A stretch of DNA of 64,000 bases from Micavibrio sp964400125. Lineage in GTDB: Bacteria > Pseudomonadota > Alphaproteobacteria > Micavibrionales > Micavibrionaceae. Numbering within the stretch: position 1 is the first letter of the stretch; every line of letters begins with the position of its first letter. A program made the translations under genes and the position numbers. The notes under the pieces were generated by a model. It saw only the letters and a program-made list of their open reading frames with translations, was not told the DNA's origin and searched no databases. This document shows positions 1 through 8,615 of the stretch, piece after piece. The stretch spans positions 62,001 through 126,000 of the forward strand of contig CAYNSR010000003.1 of NCBI GenBank assembly GCA_964400125.1, in the 5' to 3' direction.

Positions 1-354
1 TTCCAGCACATGGTCCTCGACTGCTTTTTGCAAGGCAACATCGCGACTGACCCCTCGCGGCATTTGCGCCATGCGCCGGGTGACGTCATCGCGGTCGATA
101 AATAAAATACGGTTATGCGGCCCCGCTTTGCCAAAACGCCGATTTAAATCATCAACGCTGCGGGAATGGGTGGTCAGACCCTCCGGGGACGGGGCGGGCA
201 TATCTGCCGCCGCCTGATTTGCAAAGGCAGGCGACAGCGCCAGCATCGGCAGCGCCAGCCCCAAAGCCACAAGTTTTTTGCGGATATAAACAAAAGCCGG
301 ATTCCGGCTGGCAGCATGAAACTGCCGGGCTAAAAAGCCCTGCGATCTTCCCAA
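1..354 (-). CDS. Partial gene: N-terminus of a secreted protein of unknown function
   Basis: The gene enters from beyond the left edge, so only its first 118 codons are visible. The frame contains a clear Sec-type signal peptide: a basic start (IRKK), a hydrophobic core (LVALGLALPMLAL) and an AFA-N cleavage site. A Pro-rich stretch follows, then a polar domain containing HNRILFIDRDD. The start is uncertain. There is no ATG in this frame; a TTG at 354-352 lies 9 bases after GGGAG and is the best candidate. An ATG at 442 opens a different overlapping frame that starts well (MNRHHRVRGRK) but stops at 152, so a frameshift or sequence error near the start is possible. I do not recognise the family. 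Confidence 0.45.
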   Translation of the reverse strand, partial: MGRSQGFLARQFHAASRNPAFVYIRKKLVALGLALPMLALSPAFANQAAADMPAPSPEGLTTHSRSVDDLNRRFGKAGPHNRILFIDRDDVTRRMAQMPRGVSRDVALQKAVEDHVLE

Positions 355-497
355 AATATGTATCTCCCAGTTTGCGACCGCGCACTCGATGGTGGCGATT
401 CATTTTGTATTTCAACTGTAGTACAAAGACCGGAAAAGGCAACCGTATAAAAAGATGCCGTCTTTATGAAAAAATTTGCGCGCGGCGCAACGGGAAA

Positions 498-1844
498 TCA
501 GGGTTTCATCAACCGCGCGATATAAAATCCATCCATACCGCCCTGCTCTGCAAGATGGGTCGGCAGAATCCGGACATCGCCTTCCGGATTGATCGCGCCA
601 TCGATATGGCCGATTTCGGATTCTGTAACGGGAGCGCGTTTAAAGCCGGAGCGCGCGATAAAATCCGCCACCTGATTTTCGCCTTCGGCTTTTTGCAAGG
701 AACAGGTGCAATAGATCAACATGCCACCCCGGACCAGAATATGCGCGGCATTATCCAGAAGCTGCGCCTGCAAGGCGCAAAGCCGCGCAACATCTTCCGG
801 CGTTTTGGAATGCAGGATATCAGGGTGCCGCCGAATGGTCCCCGTGGCGCTACAGGGTGCGTCCAGCAAAACCGCATCGAAGGGTGTTTTTGGGCACCAC
901 TGCACCGCATCCGCGGGTTCCGTATGGACAAGTTTTTCCAGCCGCAAGCGGGCCATATTTTCCTGCAAACGCTGCAAACGGCGTACCGACCGATCCAGCG
1001 CCGTAACCTGCGCCCCGGCGGCGGCAAGCTGGGCCGTCTTTCCGCCGGGGGCGGCACACAGATCAACAATATTGCGCCCCGAAACATCCCCCAAAAGACG
1101 CGCTGGCAGGGCCGCCGCCGCGTCTTGAATCCACCACAGACCATCACGATACCCGTTCAAGTCCATGATATTGCCGCCAGCCTCGCGCCGCAGCGACCCC
1201 GTCGGCAACACCGTTGCCTCGAGCACACTGGCCCAGTGTTCGGCATGCGCCGGGTCTTTCAGGGTGATATCCAAAGGCGCTTCGCCGAGCGATGCCTGCG
1301 CGATTTTGACCGCAATATCTGGCCCGTAATCAGCAACCCACGCAGATAACATCCAGTCCGGAATGTTGATGCGCGATTCATCCTGCTGGCCGATCCAGTC
1401 TTTTCCTTCCCGCGTCATGCGGCGCAGGACGGCGTTCACAAACCCTTTCTGCCGCCCGAGACTGGCCGATTCCGCCAACCGCACGGACGTATCGACAGCC
1501 GCATGGTCCGGCACGTTCATAAACATGATCTGGACTACACCAAGACGCAGGATATGGTGCAATAATGGAGGACTCGGGGCATCCGGCCTTTCGGTGGCGC
1601 GGCGGATCAGGTCGTCGATCTGGCGCATGCGCCGCAATGTCGTTGCCACCATCATCCGCACAAAGGCGCGGTCGCGGACTGGCAGGGCCGCAAATTCCTT
1701 GTTTTCTTCGAGAATCTGATCGAGCGGCATATGCCGCGTCAGCACCTGATCGAGCAAGACGACGGCAACCTTGCGCGCCTGCAACATTTCCGGCACGGAT
1801 TGCGTTTCGCCGAGGAGGTCAGGCTGGAGATGGATACTGGACAT
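498..1844 (-). CDS. rsmB: 16S rRNA (cytosine-967-C5) methyltransferase RsmB/Sun
   Basis: The enzyme transfers a methyl group from SAM to C5 of C967 in 16S rRNA. At 448 residues it has the full family length. Residues about 20-145 form the NusB-like RNA-binding domain. The Rossmann methyltransferase domain follows from about 235, with the SAM motif DLCAAPGGKT (261-270), the DAPCSATG motif (C331 is the release cysteine) and CTCS (C381 is the nucleophile). The start ATG is preceded by GGGA at a spacing of 8. The gene stands alone on the minus strand, upstream of the chorismate mutase gene on the same strand. The dual-cysteine motif makes the m5C-RNA methyltransferase class firm; RsmB is inferred from the NusB-like N-terminus. 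Confidence 0.93.
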   Translation of the reverse strand: MSSIHLQPDLLGETQSVPEMLQARKVAVVLLDQVLTRHMPLDQILEENKEFAALPVRDRAFVRMMVATTLRRMRQIDDLIRRATERPDAPSPPLLHHILRLGVVQIMFMNVPDHAAVDTSVRLAESASLGRQKGFVNAVLRRMTREGKDWIGQQDESRINIPDWMLSAWVADYGPDIAVKIAQASLGEAPLDITLKDPAHAEHWASVLEATVLPTGSLRREAGGNIMDLNGYRDGLWWIQDAAAALPARLLGDVSGRNIVDLCAAPGGKTAQLAAAGAQVTALDRSVRRLQRLQENMARLRLEKLVHTEPADAVQWCPKTPFDAVLLDAPCSATGTIRRHPDILHSKTPEDVARLCALQAQLLDNAAHILVRGGMLIYCTCSLQKAEGENQVADFIARSGFKRAPVTESEIGHIDGAINPEGDVRILPTHLAEQGGMDGFYIARLMKP

Positions 1845-1889
1845 GATATTTTCCCGGGGCGTCTCTAAAATACGGCCCTTGCGCCGCGA

Positions 1890-2171
1890 CTACGCCACTT
1901 CCTTCTTGATATCTTCTTCAAGCGCGCAACTGTAATCAATCAGGATGGTGTAAAGGCGGCGCACCAGTTCGGGGTCCAACCCCGCGGCGGCAGCGCGGGC
2001 GGCGGCGCGTTCGCGCACCGCAACGACCCGGTCAGGCAAAGTGGCCGGAATGCCCTCACGGGCCTTCAGCACGCCAACCTCGCGGATGATACCGACACGA
2101 GTCACCAGCAGATCCACAATCTCATCGTCAAGGGCATCAATGCGGGCGCGATAGGGTTTAAGAATTTCCAT
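1890..2171 (-). CDS. Chorismate mutase, AroQ class
   Basis: It converts chorismate to prephenate, the first committed step towards phenylalanine and tyrosine. The 93-residue all-helical protein fits a monofunctional AroQ. The N-terminal helix carries the pattern YRARIDALDDEIVDLL, followed by the R..II.EV...K active-site region and a charged C-terminal helix. The ATG at 2171 is chosen because the N-terminus then matches the family and it follows a GGAAG ribosome site; an in-frame extension up to 2342 looks non-coding. It is divergent from phhA across about 155 bases, so the two face each other over a shared promoter region. A role as isochorismate-pyruvate lyase cannot be fully excluded for so short a relative. 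Confidence 0.85.
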   Translation of the reverse strand: MEILKPYRARIDALDDEIVDLLVTRVGIIREVGVLKAREGIPATLPDRVVAVRERAAARAAAAGLDPELVRRLYTILIDYSCALEEDIKKEVA

Positions 2172-2327
2172 GGTCTTCCTGCCATCTCCTGCGTTGCTGT
2201 GCGCACCATAAAGCCAAAAATGAAACTTGCATAGATCAAGACAAGCCCACGCCTCAATATTTACCATAGCGTTATCGTTTGTCAAAAACCGAAAAAAATA
2301 TAAAATGGTCGCACAGGGAGAAAAAAC

Positions 2328-3206
2328 ATGTCCGAAGGACACGCCGTCTTAAATGCGCAAAGCGTCGATGAATGCATTATCGATCAGAACTGGGGGCGCT
2401 ACACGGCGCAGGACCATGCCACATGGGCCACGCTGTTTGAGCGCCAGACCGGGGTCTTGAAGGACCGGGCCTGCAGCGAATATTTCGCCGGGCTGGAAAC
2501 ACTGGGCCTCAATGCCAAAGGCGTTCCTGATTTTGAAAAGATGAACAAAAACCTCCGCGCGGCAACCGGGTGGGAAGTTGTTGCCGTCCCCGGGCTGATC
2601 CCGTCGAAACCGTTTTTTACCATGCTGGCCAACCGCCAGTTTCCAGCCGGAAATTTTATCCGCACGCCGGAACAACTGGATTATCTCGAAGAACCCGATA
2701 TTTTTCATGATGTCTTCGGCCATGTCCCCCTCCTGACCAATCCCGCCTATGCCGATTACATGCTGGCCTATGGCCGCGCCGGGGATGCGGCGATTGCCAA
2801 CAAAGGTGTTAAATATCTCGCCCGCCTCAACTGGTACACGATCGAATTCGGCCTGATTAAAAACGACGGCGATATCCGGATCTACGGGGCCGGGATTGTC
2901 TCGTCCTATGGCGAGGCCCGCTATGCGCTGGACGATCCGTCTCCCAATCATCTTGCGTTCAATCTCGAACGGGTTTTGCGCACCGGCTATTATATCGACG
3001 ACCTGCAGGCCAGTTATTTCGTCGTCGACAGCTTCGAAAAACTGTTCGAGGAATGTATCGAACGCCCCTTTGTCCCGCTATATCAGGAATACCGCGAAAA
3101 ACCAGAATTCACCCCGTTCGAGATCCATGACACAGATACGGTGCTGCGCCGGGGGACGGGGGAATACTGGCGCGACTTCCCCCGGACAAAGACGAAGCTG
3201 AAATAG
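2328..3206 (+). CDS. phhA: Phenylalanine-4-hydroxylase (monomeric bacterial type)
   Basis: This iron- and pterin-dependent monooxygenase turns phenylalanine into tyrosine. The 292-residue protein has only the catalytic domain, as usual in bacteria. Iron ligands are visible as H127 and H132 in FHDVFGH and E173 in TIEFGL. The pterin and substrate pocket region around VPGLIPSKPFF is conserved. The ATG follows GGGAG at a spacing of about 6. The divergent neighbour is chorismate mutase, so synthesis of phenylalanine precursors and conversion to tyrosine lie back to back. No pterin recycling enzyme (PhhB) is next to it. Confidence 0.95.
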   Translation: MSEGHAVLNAQSVDECIIDQNWGRYTAQDHATWATLFERQTGVLKDRACSEYFAGLETLGLNAKGVPDFEKMNKNLRAATGWEVVAVPGLIPSKPFFTMLANRQFPAGNFIRTPEQLDYLEEPDIFHDVFGHVPLLTNPAYADYMLAYGRAGDAAIANKGVKYLARLNWYTIEFGLIKNDGDIRIYGAGIVSSYGEARYALDDPSPNHLAFNLERVLRTGYYIDDLQASYFVVDSFEKLFEECIERPFVPLYQEYREKPEFTPFEIHDTDTVLRRGTGEYWRDFPRTKTKLK

Positions 3207-3228
3207 CCCTGCTATATACCCCGGCAAA

Positions 3229-3254
3229 CGTCATCCCGGCCTGCGCCGATGACG
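3229..3254. repeat. Short palindrome after phhA
   Basis: CGTCATC and GATGACG form 7-base arms around a 12-base GC-rich loop (CCGGCCTGCGCC). It shares the words GTCA and CCGGCCTGCGCC with the larger palindrome at 9305-9356 and is probably a shortened member of the same family. It has no T-run and so is not a convincing terminator. Confidence 0.5.
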
Positions 3255-3351
3255 GCGTGGGAAACCTTTCCACACGATTTTTCTGGCTATTTTCAACCAT
3301 TTCCGGTACATGGAAGGCGCGTTTTAACCCTTTTTTTGATTGTGTAGCCTT

Positions 3352-5199
3352 ATGACTGTCCAAGACCTTCGCAATATTGCCATTATCGCCCACGTTGACC
3401 ACGGGAAAACCACCCTCGTCGACACCATTTTGCAGCAATCCGGTACTTTCCGGGAAAACCAGCAAATGACCGAACGGGCCATGGATTCGAACGATCTGGA
3501 AAAAGAACGCGGTATCACCATTCTGGCGAAATGCACCGCCGTGCAGTGGAAAGGCACGAAAGTCAACATTATCGACACCCCCGGCCACGCCGATTTCGGC
3601 GGCGAGGTCGAACGCATCATGAATATGGCCGACGGCATCCTGCTGCTGGTCGATGCTGCGGAAAGCGTCCTGCCGCAAACAAAATTCGTCCTCGGCAAAG
3701 CCCTGAAACAGGGCCTGCGTCCGATTGTCGTCATCAACAAGATCGACCGCGCCGATGCCCGCCCCGACGAAGTGCTGGATGAAATTTTCGACCTTTTTGT
3801 CAACCTCGACGCCAGTGACGAACAACTGGATTTCCCGGTTGTGTATGCGTCTGGCCGGAACGGCTGGGCAGCCCTGTCGCTGGACGATCCGCGCGAAAAC
3901 CTGCATCCGCTGATGGATCTGGTGATCCGGCATGTCCCGCCGCCGAAAGTTGACCCGAACGCGCAATTTACCATGCTGGCCACCCTGCTTGATCGTGACC
4001 CTTATCTGGGCCGCTGCCTGACGGGCCGTGTGACCTCGGGCCGCGCCAAGATCAACATGGCCGTCAAGGCGATGGGCCTTGACGGGAAAACCGTCGAGAA
4101 TTTCCGCCTGACAAAGCTCCTGTCTTTCAACGGCCTGAACCGGGTTCCGGTCGATGTCGTCGAGGCTGGCGACATTATCTGCATCGCCGGGATGGAAAAA
4201 GCCACCGTGGCCGACACCATTTGCGATCCGTCCGTGAGCGTGCCGGTCAAATCGACCCCGGTCGACCCTCCGACCATGTCGATTACCATCACCGTCAACG
4301 ATTCCCCCTATGCCGGAACCGAAGGCAAGAAGCTGACCTCGACCATGATCCGCGAACGCCTGATGGCGGAGGCGGAAACCAATGTCGCCATCGGCCTGAG
4401 CGAAAGCGAAAACCGCGACGCCTTCGAGGTTTCCGGTCGCGGCGAACTTCAGCTTGGCGTTCTGATTGAGAACATGCGCCGCGAAGGGTTCGAACTTTCC
4501 GTTTCGCGCCCGCGTGTTTTGTTCAAAAAAGACGAAGCTGGAAATCTGCTCGAACCGTATGAAGAAGTTTTTTGTGACGTCGATGAGGAATATACCGGCG
4601 GCGTCGTCGACAAAATGACGCAACGCAAGGCGGAGATGACCGATATGCGCCCCTCCGGGGCTGGGAAGACCCGCATCACCTTCCGCGCCCCTTCACGCGG
4701 CCTGATCGGGTATCAGGGCCAGTTCCTGACCGATACGCGCGGCACGGGCGTGATGAATCGCCTGTTCCATTCCTACGGACCCTACAAGGGCGAGATCGCC
4801 GGACGCCGCTACGGTGCCCTGATTTCCACCGACAAGGGTGATGCCGTGGCCTATGCGATCTTCAATTTGCAAGATCGCGGCACCATGTTCGTCGGGCATG
4901 GTGACAAGGTGTATCAGGGCATGATCGTCGGCGAAAACAGCCGCGACAACGACCTCGACATCAACGTGCTGAAAGGCAAAAAACTGACCAATGTCCGTGC
5001 CAGCGGTACGGATGAAGCCGTCGTTTTAGTCCCGCCGCGCAAGATGAGCCTTGAAGATATGATCGCCTATATTAATGAGGACGAGCTGGTCGAGGTGACG
5101 CCAAAATCCCTGCGTCTGCGTAAAAAGCATCTGAGCCCGACCGATCGTGAAATCGCGAAAAAGAAAATGAACAAGGAACGCGAGGCCGGGGCGGCATAA
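3352..5199 (+). CDS. typA: Ribosome-associated GTPase TypA/BipA
   Basis: TypA is a translational GTPase related to EF-G and LepA, linked to 50S assembly and growth under stress. The 615-residue protein has the full length. The P-loop AHVDHGKTT is at 13-21, followed by the G2 region (ERGITILAKCTA), DTPGH and NKID. Domains II and III and the TypA-specific C-terminal region follow, including the SRGLIGYQGQF motif. The ATG at 3352 is preferred over a TTG four codons upstream because family members begin directly with the beta strand of the G domain. It is a single-gene unit. Confidence 0.96.
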   Translation: MTVQDLRNIAIIAHVDHGKTTLVDTILQQSGTFRENQQMTERAMDSNDLEKERGITILAKCTAVQWKGTKVNIIDTPGHADFGGEVERIMNMADGILLLVDAAESVLPQTKFVLGKALKQGLRPIVVINKIDRADARPDEVLDEIFDLFVNLDASDEQLDFPVVYASGRNGWAALSLDDPRENLHPLMDLVIRHVPPPKVDPNAQFTMLATLLDRDPYLGRCLTGRVTSGRAKINMAVKAMGLDGKTVENFRLTKLLSFNGLNRVPVDVVEAGDIICIAGMEKATVADTICDPSVSVPVKSTPVDPPTMSITITVNDSPYAGTEGKKLTSTMIRERLMAEAETNVAIGLSESENRDAFEVSGRGELQLGVLIENMRREGFELSVSRPRVLFKKDEAGNLLEPYEEVFCDVDEEYTGGVVDKMTQRKAEMTDMRPSGAGKTRITFRAPSRGLIGYQGQFLTDTRGTGVMNRLFHSYGPYKGEIAGRRYGALISTDKGDAVAYAIFNLQDRGTMFVGHGDKVYQGMIVGENSRDNDLDINVLKGKKLTNVRASGTDEAVVLVPPRKMSLEDMIAYINEDELVEVTPKSLRLRKKHLSPTDREIAKKKMNKEREAGAA

Positions 5200-5330
5200 A
5201 AACGCGGCCACGGGCCTTCGCTTCTTGCCGCGCATATGAAAACTTGCGCAAACCCCCTAAAAAACCTATTCTGTCCCGCTGTAAAGACCGCCGATCAAAA
5301 AGAACAGAACGGGAAAACAGGGGAAAAACG

Positions 5331-5708
5331 ATGTCGCTGTCACCATCCTTCCGGTATGCCGGGTGCATACTGACCGCCGGAATAATCGCCGGGGCCGGGG
5401 CGCTTGATTTCAGGAGCGAGCAAATCGCGGATGAACGGATTTCCGCGATCAACGTGCCGCTTATGGAACGTTTCAACCAGTGCCAGAGCGACGGTTGCGG
5501 GACGGACCGCAACGCATTGAACCGGTGTCTTGAAGACAAGGCCAGCCAGATGCACGGCGATATCAGGGCAGTGCAGGATCAGCGCGGCATCGATAAAATC
5601 GTCTACCGCACGCTTATGGTTTTGGGGGCGGCGTATCTTTCCTTCCTCCTCTTGCAGTCGCGGCGTCGCGAGCGGGAGACGGCAACACCGCGCCGCCATT
5701 CTCCATAA
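5331..5708 (+). CDS. Small membrane protein of unknown function
   Basis: The 125-residue protein has a hydrophobic N-terminal segment (YAGCILTAGIIAGAGAL) and a second one near the C-terminus (TLMVLGAAYLSFLLL), followed by a basic tail with SRRRERE. The stretch between them has three cysteines in a Q-rich polar region, suggesting a small loop between two membrane spans. The ATG at 5331 follows GGGG/AAAA; an upstream in-frame extension from 5244 lacks membrane-protein character. No family is recognised. It lies between typA and another small envelope protein, with no operon link shown. Confidence 0.6.
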   Translation: MSLSPSFRYAGCILTAGIIAGAGALDFRSEQIADERISAINVPLMERFNQCQSDGCGTDRNALNRCLEDKASQMHGDIRAVQDQRGIDKIVYRTLMVLGAAYLSFLLLQSRRRERETATPRRHSP

Positions 5709-5801
5709 TTCCAAAAACTGCGGCACGTTTCATTTTCGGGGTACTCTGTATGCTGCCGCTCGCCTATATTGTTCCTTGTTGAAAAATATGGAGATTACAA
5801 A

Positions 5802-6323
5802 ATGAATACCAAGCCCCTGTTGATTGCCGGAGCCGTCACGGCTGTCATTCTCGCCGGATATGCCATGACGATGCCGCAGAACGCTAACCAGAGCGTGCCG
5901 GACGCATCCGTGATCGTAGAAGAACCCGCCCCTGCCCCGGTCGAAACAGCACCTGACATGACGGCAACAGAAATGACCGCGCCCGCCGCCACGGAAGAGT
6001 CGACCGAACCGATGCAGGAAACTGCCGCCATGGTTGTCGATGCGGAAGGGGAGACCACCGCCTTCCAGTCGCCGATCGTGACTTATGCCACTCAGGAAGA
6101 GTGCCAATCCGCCACCGCACGGGAATGCCACGAGATCAAATGCGAAGGACTTGGTGAAGGCCAAACCGCTGCCGAGGTCTGCGGGCCTGAATTTGTAGAG
6201 GGCTGGCAAGCGATTGTGCCAACGCCAGACAATACCGCCATTCCTGAAATTGTCGCACCGCCAATGGACATGGAAATCACACCGGAACCAACGGCGGAGC
6301 CGACAACGACACCGACACCGTAA
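5802..6323 (+). CDS. Secreted or membrane-anchored Pro/Thr/Glu-rich protein, unknown function
   Basis: The 173-residue protein starts with a signal or anchor segment (PLLIAGAVTAVILAGYAM). An acidic, Pro/Ala/Thr-rich linker runs from about 25 to 85. A short conserved-looking core follows, with four cysteines spaced as in C-x8-C-x5-C-x14-C. The tail is again Pro/Thr/Glu rich. The ATG follows GGAG. The cysteines suggest a small disulfide-bonded periplasmic domain between flexible linkers. No family is recognised. A terminator follows directly. Confidence 0.65.
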   Translation: MNTKPLLIAGAVTAVILAGYAMTMPQNANQSVPDASVIVEEPAPAPVETAPDMTATEMTAPAATEESTEPMQETAAMVVDAEGETTAFQSPIVTYATQEECQSATARECHEIKCEGLGEGQTAAEVCGPEFVEGWQAIVPTPDNTAIPEIVAPPMDMEITPEPTAEPTTTPTP

Positions 6324-6348
6324 GAAACCCGTTCAGCCTATTGCAAAA

Positions 6349-6386
6349 ACCCCGGCGAAAAAACATCTGCGCCGGGGTTTTTATTT
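6349..6386. terminator. Bidirectional intrinsic terminator
   Basis: ACCCCGGCG and CGCCGGGGT make a perfect 9-base stem with a 12-base loop. The T-run TTTTATTTTTTT follows on the plus strand, and AAAAAC precedes it, giving Ts on the minus strand. It serves the convergent small secreted-protein gene and the DEAD-box helicase gene. Confidence 0.85.
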
Positions 6387-6405
6387 TTTTCAGATATTTA
6401 CAGGA

Positions 6406-8247
6406 TCAGACGGCCGCCCGGGGCTTATCCGCGGCGCGGGTCGGTTTACGGCTGTGTTCCTTGAACTTGAACGGTTTTTTTGCCGCCACAGGCTTGTCCG
6501 ATCTCGCCTTGCGCGGGACATCGGTGCGGCCTTCGCTTCTAAAGCCAGCGCGATCGTCCTTTTTATAGGGCGCTTTGGCAACATTTCTGTTTTCGCCCCG
6601 ACCATTCCCGGTACGGTCATCGGTGCGGAAATAGGATTTCGTCGAGACATGACGCCCTTCCCCGGCGGCGCTGCCGCGATTGCCATTGCCGCGCGGTTCC
6701 GAGGAACGATTATTGTCCATGCGTCCATCGCCGCGCCCCTCACCGGTGCTGCGACCTTCATTGCGCCATTCCGGTTTGTACTCTTTGGGACGGGTGTAAG
6801 TCCCGCGATCATCCTTGTTGTTCCAGTGACGATCATCCGGTTTGCGGTCATTGCCACGGGGCGAGTCACCACGCGGTGCATAGGGTTTTACAAATGACTT
6901 GCCGCCGTCGCGGTTGCGGTCGCCATAGGGGCGATCTCCCGACGGGCGAGCGGACGCCGCCGGACGGTCATTACGCCATTCGCGTTTTTCATAGGGTTTT
7001 TTGACGAAGGGACGGTCACCGCCCCCAGCATTCTTGTACCCGCTATTGCTGCTGCTTTTCCCCTTATAGCCGCCAGACCCGCCGCCACGATTCGGGCGGG
7101 AATCACCACCGCGTTCGCCACGCATCGGCGCTTCACCGGGATTGAGGATACGGTTGATCGCATTCCATTTCCCGGTTTCGCTGGGCAAAACAAAGCACAT
7201 CGCGTTGCCTTCAGCCCCGGCACGGGCGGTCCGGCCAATGCGGTGGATATAATCTTCCGCCACCTGCGGCAGATCATAGTTAATCACATGTTCGATATGC
7301 GGAATATCCAACCCGCGCGCGGCCACATCGGTTGCAACCATGATGCGGGCACGTTGATTGCGAAAGGCACGCACGGCCTTTTCACGCTGGTTTTGGCGCA
7401 GACCACCATGGATAACGACATTCAGGTGATCGTCATGCTCCAGCCGCTTGGCAAGGCGTTCGGTGCCGTGCTGGGTCTTGACGAAGACGATGATTGAACC
7501 ATCCCGGGCGGTCAGTTCCGCCAGCAAATGCGTATATTTTTCGCCGTCTGTTGTCCGCACGACATCGTGCCGGATCTTCGGCACGGAAGCTTTTTCCATG
7601 CTGACGCTGACGCGCTCCGGGTTGCGCAGATAGTTTTTCGAGAATTTGACGATGGAATCCGGGAAGGTGGCGGAGAACATCAGCATCTGACGCTCTTTCG
7701 GCACCATCTTGAAGATTTCATCGATCTGTTCGCTGAAACCCATATCGAGCATACGGTCGGCTTCATCGACGGCGATAAAGTTGACGAAGGCCAGCATTTT
7801 CGGATTGCGGCGCAAATGGTCGTTGATGCGGCCCGGCGTGCCGACGATGATGCGCGGGTCCCGGCGCAACTGGTCGAATTGCTTGCCCATGGCTTCGCCG
7901 CCGATCAGGAGCGCGGTGCGGATGTCGCGATTATTGGAGGTGAGTTTGTTGATGACATCGAGCGTCTGCGACGCCAGTTCGCGCGTCGGGGCGAGAACGA
8001 GCGCGGTCGCGTTCGGTTCAGCCATCAATTTGGCGATCATCGGAATCGAGAAGGCGGCGGTTTTTCCCGTCCCTGTCTGGGCGGAACCCAGAATATCGCG
8101 GCCCGCCATGGCGAAGGGAATCGCCTGGGTCTGGATGGAGGTCGGCACGGTGTAATTCATCCGCGCCAATGCCGCATTCATCGCCTCGGGCAGGTTAAAG
8201 GAGGCAAAAGTCGTGTTAATAGTGTTGGGGGTGTGATTGGCAGTCAT
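6406..8247 (-). CDS. DEAD-box ATP-dependent RNA helicase (RhlE/DeaD type)
   Basis: It unwinds short RNA duplexes, typically in ribosome assembly or mRNA turnover. The 613-residue protein has a standard helicase core in residues 1-370: Q motif (about 14-39), AQTGTGKT (56-63), PTREL, DEAD (161-164), SAT, and the HRIGRTAR motif of domain 2. Residues about 371-613 are a long Arg/Gly/Asn/Lys-rich, probably disordered RNA-binding tail, ending in a basic Lys/Arg/Pro segment. No DbpA-type RNA-binding domain is seen, so RhlE-like is the closest label. A hairpin lies in the upstream region at 8310-8344. Confidence 0.92.
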   Translation of the reverse strand: MTANHTPNTINTTFASFNLPEAMNAALARMNYTVPTSIQTQAIPFAMAGRDILGSAQTGTGKTAAFSIPMIAKLMAEPNATALVLAPTRELASQTLDVINKLTSNNRDIRTALLIGGEAMGKQFDQLRRDPRIIVGTPGRINDHLRRNPKMLAFVNFIAVDEADRMLDMGFSEQIDEIFKMVPKERQMLMFSATFPDSIVKFSKNYLRNPERVSVSMEKASVPKIRHDVVRTTDGEKYTHLLAELTARDGSIIVFVKTQHGTERLAKRLEHDDHLNVVIHGGLRQNQREKAVRAFRNQRARIMVATDVAARGLDIPHIEHVINYDLPQVAEDYIHRIGRTARAGAEGNAMCFVLPSETGKWNAINRILNPGEAPMRGERGGDSRPNRGGGSGGYKGKSSSNSGYKNAGGGDRPFVKKPYEKREWRNDRPAASARPSGDRPYGDRNRDGGKSFVKPYAPRGDSPRGNDRKPDDRHWNNKDDRGTYTRPKEYKPEWRNEGRSTGEGRGDGRMDNNRSSEPRGNGNRGSAAGEGRHVSTKSYFRTDDRTGNGRGENRNVAKAPYKKDDRAGFRSEGRTDVPRKARSDKPVAAKKPFKFKEHSRKPTRAADKPRAAV

Positions 8248-8519
8248 GTGACAGCTACTCTTTCTGATATAAAACGCTCTCTACGCGCCGGACAATCCGT
8301 GCGCGTTTATGGAGTTTCGCAGGCGGTTGATGCCGGAAACTCCATTCCCATTACGTCAAATCAGGAAAAGTCGCCGAGATCGCGGGTCGCACGACAAAAC
8401 CGTGGCCCAGAACCATTATGCTCCCGCCATAAACCACAGGGCGGCATGGCGAGTCAAGGAAATAACACTCTGTAAAATCTGCCGTCTAGAGTGGCCGTGC
8501 AAAATGTCGGCGTCATTGA
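8248..8519. other. Helicase upstream region with a hairpin; no gene seen
   Basis: This stretch holds the presumed promoter and leader of the helicase gene. At 8310-8344, TGGAGTTTC and GAAACTCCA form a perfect 9-base stem around a 17-base loop. It could be a leader structure, as cold-shock helicase mRNAs often have long structured leaders, or a stray repeat. The rest shows no convincing coding frame up to the guaA remnant. Confidence 0.4.
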
Positions 8520-8609
8520 GCCACCCGCATCATCAACGAAGTGCGCGGGATTGGCCGGGTGGTGTATGATATTACATCGAAGCCGCCGGGGACGATTGAG
8601 TGGGAGTGA
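8520..8609 (+). pseudogene. guaA: Remnant of the 3' end of guaA (GMP synthase C-terminus)
   Basis: The last 29 codons and stop of a GMP synthase gene are present without the rest. The frame reads ATRIINEVRGIGRVVYDI followed by TSKPPGTIEWE and a stop. This is the well-known GuaA C-terminus (compare the E. coli ending RIINEV...RVVYDI...KPP.TIEWE). A TGA interrupts the frame immediately upstream, and nothing further upstream resembles guaA. The 3' end of guaA is an established integration site for genomic islands and phages, whose insertion leaves such a fragment at one end. No integrase is visible here, so it may be an old scar. Confidence 0.85.
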
Positions 8610-8615
8610 TCTTTA

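Noticed and set aside
3340..3351. Upstream TTG start for typA
   Set aside because: It would add only four residues not seen in relatives and has no ribosome site.
3109..4623. 504-codon open frame antisense to phhA and typA
   Set aside because: It lies entirely opposite two well-identified genes; its His/Asp/Arg/Gly-rich composition is the usual mirror of GC-rich coding DNA. The same applies to long antisense frames at 219-1349, 19093-20151, 34443-35291 and 56586-57833.
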